Origin: Paratinospora sagittata
Taxonomy: Eukaryota; Streptophyta; Magnoliopsida; Ranunculales; Menispermaceae
Direction: 5' to 3'
DNA: 64,000 bases
Assembly: GCA_035771175.1 (NCBI GenBank)
Contig: CM069599.1
Coordinates: 33,761,562-33,825,561, forward strand
The translations under genes and the position numbers were made by a program. Below are positions 60,694 to 64,000 of this stretch, one piece after another. The first letter of the stretch is position 1, and each line of letters starts with the position of its first letter. The notes below the pieces were generated by a model. That model made no database searches. It saw only the letters and a program-made list of their open reading frames with translations, and was not told the DNA's origin.

Positions 60694-61638
60694 ATGCAAC
60701 ATAAGCAATCAGCAGAAGCTATAGTCATCAAGGAGGTGTTGCCTGCAGAGAATACTAGTGAGTCATCCAAGATGTTGAATATGATTGAAATACTAAGAGA
60801 AGCTTCAACATTACCCTTTAGAAATGGGAAGCTCATGGTCTCAATCATGCTTCTTCTCCTTCTTCCTCTTTCTTTTCTTGTTTCCCTTCATGATCTCACT
60901 GCAGTACCCTTAATACAAGAGCTTGAGGATCTAGAGCCTGATCAAGAGAACTACACTTTTTATAAAATCATAAAAGGTGTATTAGTTCTTACTGGTTTTG
61001 AACTTGCTTTCTTCTTCATGTTCTCTGTTCTCTTCATGTTTGGAATCACCATCACTTTTGACTATTCCACTGAAACATACATGGGAAACTACTCTGTGAG
61101 TTTCAAGGAGCTGCTATTGAGAATTACTAGAAGCACGCCATGGAAGAGACTGATGATCACATGGTCATCCATGTTGCACATCACTGCTGCTTATACCACA
61201 CTTCTTCTCATTTTAACGGTGCCCTTATCTCTAAATCTTACTTCTAATGCCTGGTATAAATGGATTGTCACTAGCCTACTAGGCTTTCCAGCTGCAATGT
61301 TCTACCTTCACTTAGCAGTAATCTGGATACTGGGTCTTGTAGTTTCTGTTGCAAAGGATTGCCATGGATTCAAGGCACTTGAGAGAGCCAGGAATCTGAT
61401 TTTCAGAGGAAGAAAGATTGATGGGTTTGTTCTCATGTTGTTTCTACTGCTAGTATGTGCTCCAGTTGGTCTTCTGTTCCTTCTCCACCTATCTGAAGAT
61501 GATTATCAAGTTGCAGTTTTGAGATATGTCATGGGATTTCTTGTTGCTGTTTTACTCTGCATTGCTCAACTGTTAATCTTTGCGGTTTTCACATTGGTCT
61601 ACCATGAGTGTGAGAAAAGCAATGGAGAAAGGTACTGA
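60694..61638 (+). CDS. Plant multi-pass membrane protein of unknown function, array member 7
   Basis: Intact, single exon, 314 aa. A soluble N terminus of about 45 residues is followed by MVSIMLLLLLPLSFLVSLHD and further hydrophobic segments, about six in all. Family blocks: VVSVAKDCHGFKALERARNL, FRGRKIDGF and VYHECEKSNGER at the C terminus. Its N-terminal half is the closest intact relative of the truncated member at 50309 (NMIEILREASTLP against PILGVLREAFKIP). It represents a second intact subgroup. Function unknown; no defect seen. Confidence 0.85.
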   Translation: MQHKQSAEAIVIKEVLPAENTSESSKMLNMIEILREASTLPFRNGKLMVSIMLLLLLPLSFLVSLHDLTAVPLIQELEDLEPDQENYTFYKIIKGVLVLTGFELAFFFMFSVLFMFGITITFDYSTETYMGNYSVSFKELLLRITRSTPWKRLMITWSSMLHITAAYTTLLLILTVPLSLNLTSNAWYKWIVTSLLGFPAAMFYLHLAVIWILGLVVSVAKDCHGFKALERARNLIFRGRKIDGFVLMLFLLLVCAPVGLLFLLHLSEDDYQVAVLRYVMGFLVAVLLCIAQLLIFAVFTLVYHECEKSNGERY

Positions 61639-64000
61639 TGGAATCTGTGGAAGGGTATAGTTTAGTTCCCAAAGATCTTCATGTTAATCCTTAATTTTGT
61701 CCATAATTAACTTGGTTTTACTCAGTATAATTGCTCTTTTGAATTTGATTTGTTAATGTATAATAAAGAGATGTTTGGGTTGCTATAGAGTTGTAGAAAG
61801 AAAGGTGAAATGAAACCATTCTCTTCCAAACACAATTTTTTTGGATTAGAACTTTTAGATAGTTGCAAGATCAGAAACCTCCCCATCCCGATTATATTTA
61901 TATACCTTTAAACACGTCTAGTCCCAAGCCTAGACAAAAGAAGAGGGTCGTGGTAGGTAACTGACAACTAGTATAAACTTTTATCGTATCAACTATAACA
62001 TGAATCTACTGACTACAAAAAGGGCTAGAGCATTAAATATCAACTTAGATCTTACAACAATTAGGGATTAATCCATTTCTATAGTACGTTCTACCCACAA
62101 TATTATGAATCATTTAGAAAACATGCAAGCATAACTAGAGGCCCACTTAGGGGCCATATACAAGTTATCATAACAAGCTCCAACAAAGCCATAACAACTC
62201 CTTGCTTCATATGAGATTAAGGAGATTCGAACCTTCACCTAGTATGACATGGGTAGATGTCCGATCAAGTGAACTATCCGTTATTGACAAAAGTTTAATC
62301 GAGTTGAATTGAGTAAATATTTGACTAAAGAAAACTGTTCATATTAGCGCAGACATGACTTAACTATCAACCTCACGAATGGTGGAAAAGCTATTGATGT
62401 AATTGACTACTTTTATCACCATCTATGCAATGCCTTCTATTCCATGCTATACAAGGGAAAAAACTCTCAATGCAATGCCTTCTTTTCTTTTTCTTTTGTC
62501 ACCATCTTGTACGTCCTAAATTTCCTCTGCATCCAGTCCCTTTTCCGCTCAACATCAAACTTTTTTTTGTATGAAGTACTGAATATCAGATTTCCAACTT
62601 TCTTTCTTAATCAACCACCTTAATCCTTACATTTTTCCTCATTCTTCATGCAATTCAACCAATCTTCTTTTTCCCTATACCAATGAGGATTGATCCCAAG
62701 TCACTTCTTTCCTAAGGTTGCTCACGATTTTCTTTTTGTTTTTAATAAAAGAAAAGAGTATATATATATATAAATAGTATTAAAATTATCTACGACATAT
62801 ACTCAAATTTATATTTAAATTAATATAATAATATAATATATCATAAAAATAAATAAAAAATAAAAATATTTTTAATTATCATACATCATATTAATATAAA
62901 TATTTTTTAAAATATAATTTTTAAATTATAAATATAAATATATATATATATATATATAAAAAGAAGAGGGTGAAAAAGGTATGGTTGAGATTGATGTGAT
63001 TGGGCCAAGAAAGGCTAAACTATTACTTAATTTGAAAGGGACAATTGACTGAACTGTCTAGTCAATGGAGCAAAGAAATAAAAATAAAATAAAAAAGCAA
63101 CGAAGAGGGAGATGGAATTTTGAAGGCCTATTTAGTAACTCTCCTTAGTCTCTCCTTTAATCTTAAATGATCCACTAATCTTTTTTTTTTTTTTTTTTTT
63201 TTTTTTTGTACAGAGGTTATATATTTGTAGAGAAAGTAAACAATATTTATCAAAAAATGTTTTTTGATTTTTATTTAACTTTTTAGAAGTTACAAGTAGA
63301 ATTAATAAATACTATTAAAAAAGCGTTGTTTTTTTTTATTTTTTTGACATGTGTGACTTTTGAAAATGAAGATTTATAGAGAAGGAACGGATTTAAGATG
63401 AATATAATTTATTTGGGTTTGAATGAAGTTTTATTAAACTCAATGTATACTTTTGCCATTTTATTTGAAGTAATTAAAATAAAATAAAAAAGTGATTAAA
63501 TTAAGAGGATAAATCTTATACTGCTTTCCTTTTCAGTTGCAAACCATTTTTCTCATCCACTCCCTTTTCCTCTCAACATCAAACATTTTTTTTTATTAAG
63601 TAGTAAACCTCCCATTTCTATGTGTACTTTGTGAAAATTAATTGAAGAATTGTAGGAAGAGAAGGTGAAAATAGATGGAGATTCACGTGATTTGGCCAAC
63701 CAAGGCTAGACTAATTTGTTCTATTCAATCATGTCAAATGAACAGAGAAAAATGTAATATATTTTATCTTTTATGGTAGATAATGTTAAAAGACCCTAAG
63801 TATAATAATATGATAGGGAAGCATTATGATATGATGACTAAACCATTTCAAAACTTCATTTTTTTTTTTTTTTTAATTTCAAACCAGTAATTGAAACACA
63901 AATATTAAAATGTCATAAAGATAATGAAATTTCTTGATTGGGTTTGTGATAGTGTTGGGTCAGCTGAACCTAAAATCAAAACTTTCAAGAATTGTTTTAA
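61639..64000. other. Intergenic to window end, no gene seen
   Basis: AT-rich. TA runs at 62760-62775 and 62935-62957 and a T27 run at 63181-63207. Two pairs of diverged direct repeats link 62530-63040 with 63554-63740. No coding region is recognised. Confidence 0.4.
63181..63207. repeat. Poly-T tract (27 T)
   Basis: Uninterrupted run of 27 T residues. Confidence 0.9.

Noticed and set aside
62205..62275. Box-B-like GAGATTCGAACC as a tRNA gene on the minus strand
   Set aside because: No acceptor stem or anticodon arm can be formed; probably a repeat remnant.

Overview
This 64-kb window is nuclear DNA of a flowering plant, most likely a eudicot. Genes are rich in GT-AG introns and AT-rich intergenic DNA surrounds them. 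Arabidopsis-type orthologues are recognisable at high similarity: NUP155, a plastid GNAT acetyltransferase, XBAT32, ATL13 and a trifunctional rhamnose synthase. tRNA-derived SINEs, MITEs and Ty1/copia elements are also present. The species cannot be named from the sequence alone.

Layout. 1-7309 (+): NUP155 lacking its first exon or exons, convergent with 8184-12657 (-), a plastid-type GNAT N-acetyltransferase of five exons. 13916-19539 (-): XBAT32, a ten-exon ankyrin-RING E3 ligase. 19540-29640: about 10 kb with no gene I can support, holding MITE-like elements, AT microsatellites and a GC-island DNA element. 29641-31182 (+): ATL13-type RING-H2 ligase, intronless, convergent with 32723-34831 (-), an RHM UDP-rhamnose synthase with a probable leader intron. 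36060-40100: gene-poor and very AT-rich, with tandem repeats and a GC-richer island that may be organellar DNA.

40110-61640 is the accessory part: a tandem array, all on +, of a plant-specific multi-pass membrane-protein family of unknown function. Four members look intact (40193-41173, 51694-52674, 58765-59703, 60694-61638). Three are broken (43932-44911, 50309-50815, 54391-55378) and one tiny relic lies near 55845-55905. Two intact members sit in a roughly 3.15-kb segmental duplication (39653-42804 and 51122-54269) that includes promoter, gene, 3' flank and a MITE. A third copy of the unit is fused at its 5' side to a truncated copia 3' end. Its 3' flank is split by a complete but decayed copia element (44935-49906) with a perfect 5-bp target-site duplication.

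The five conserved genes are ordinary housekeeping or regulatory loci with no evident joint function: nuclear pore, plastid acetylation, ethylene-linked ubiquitination, RING-H2 ubiquitination and nucleotide-sugar synthesis. I found no tRNA or rRNA gene and no CRISPR. Exon boundaries were derived by hand from reading frame, splice signals and remembered homologues, and should be confirmed with RNA data.
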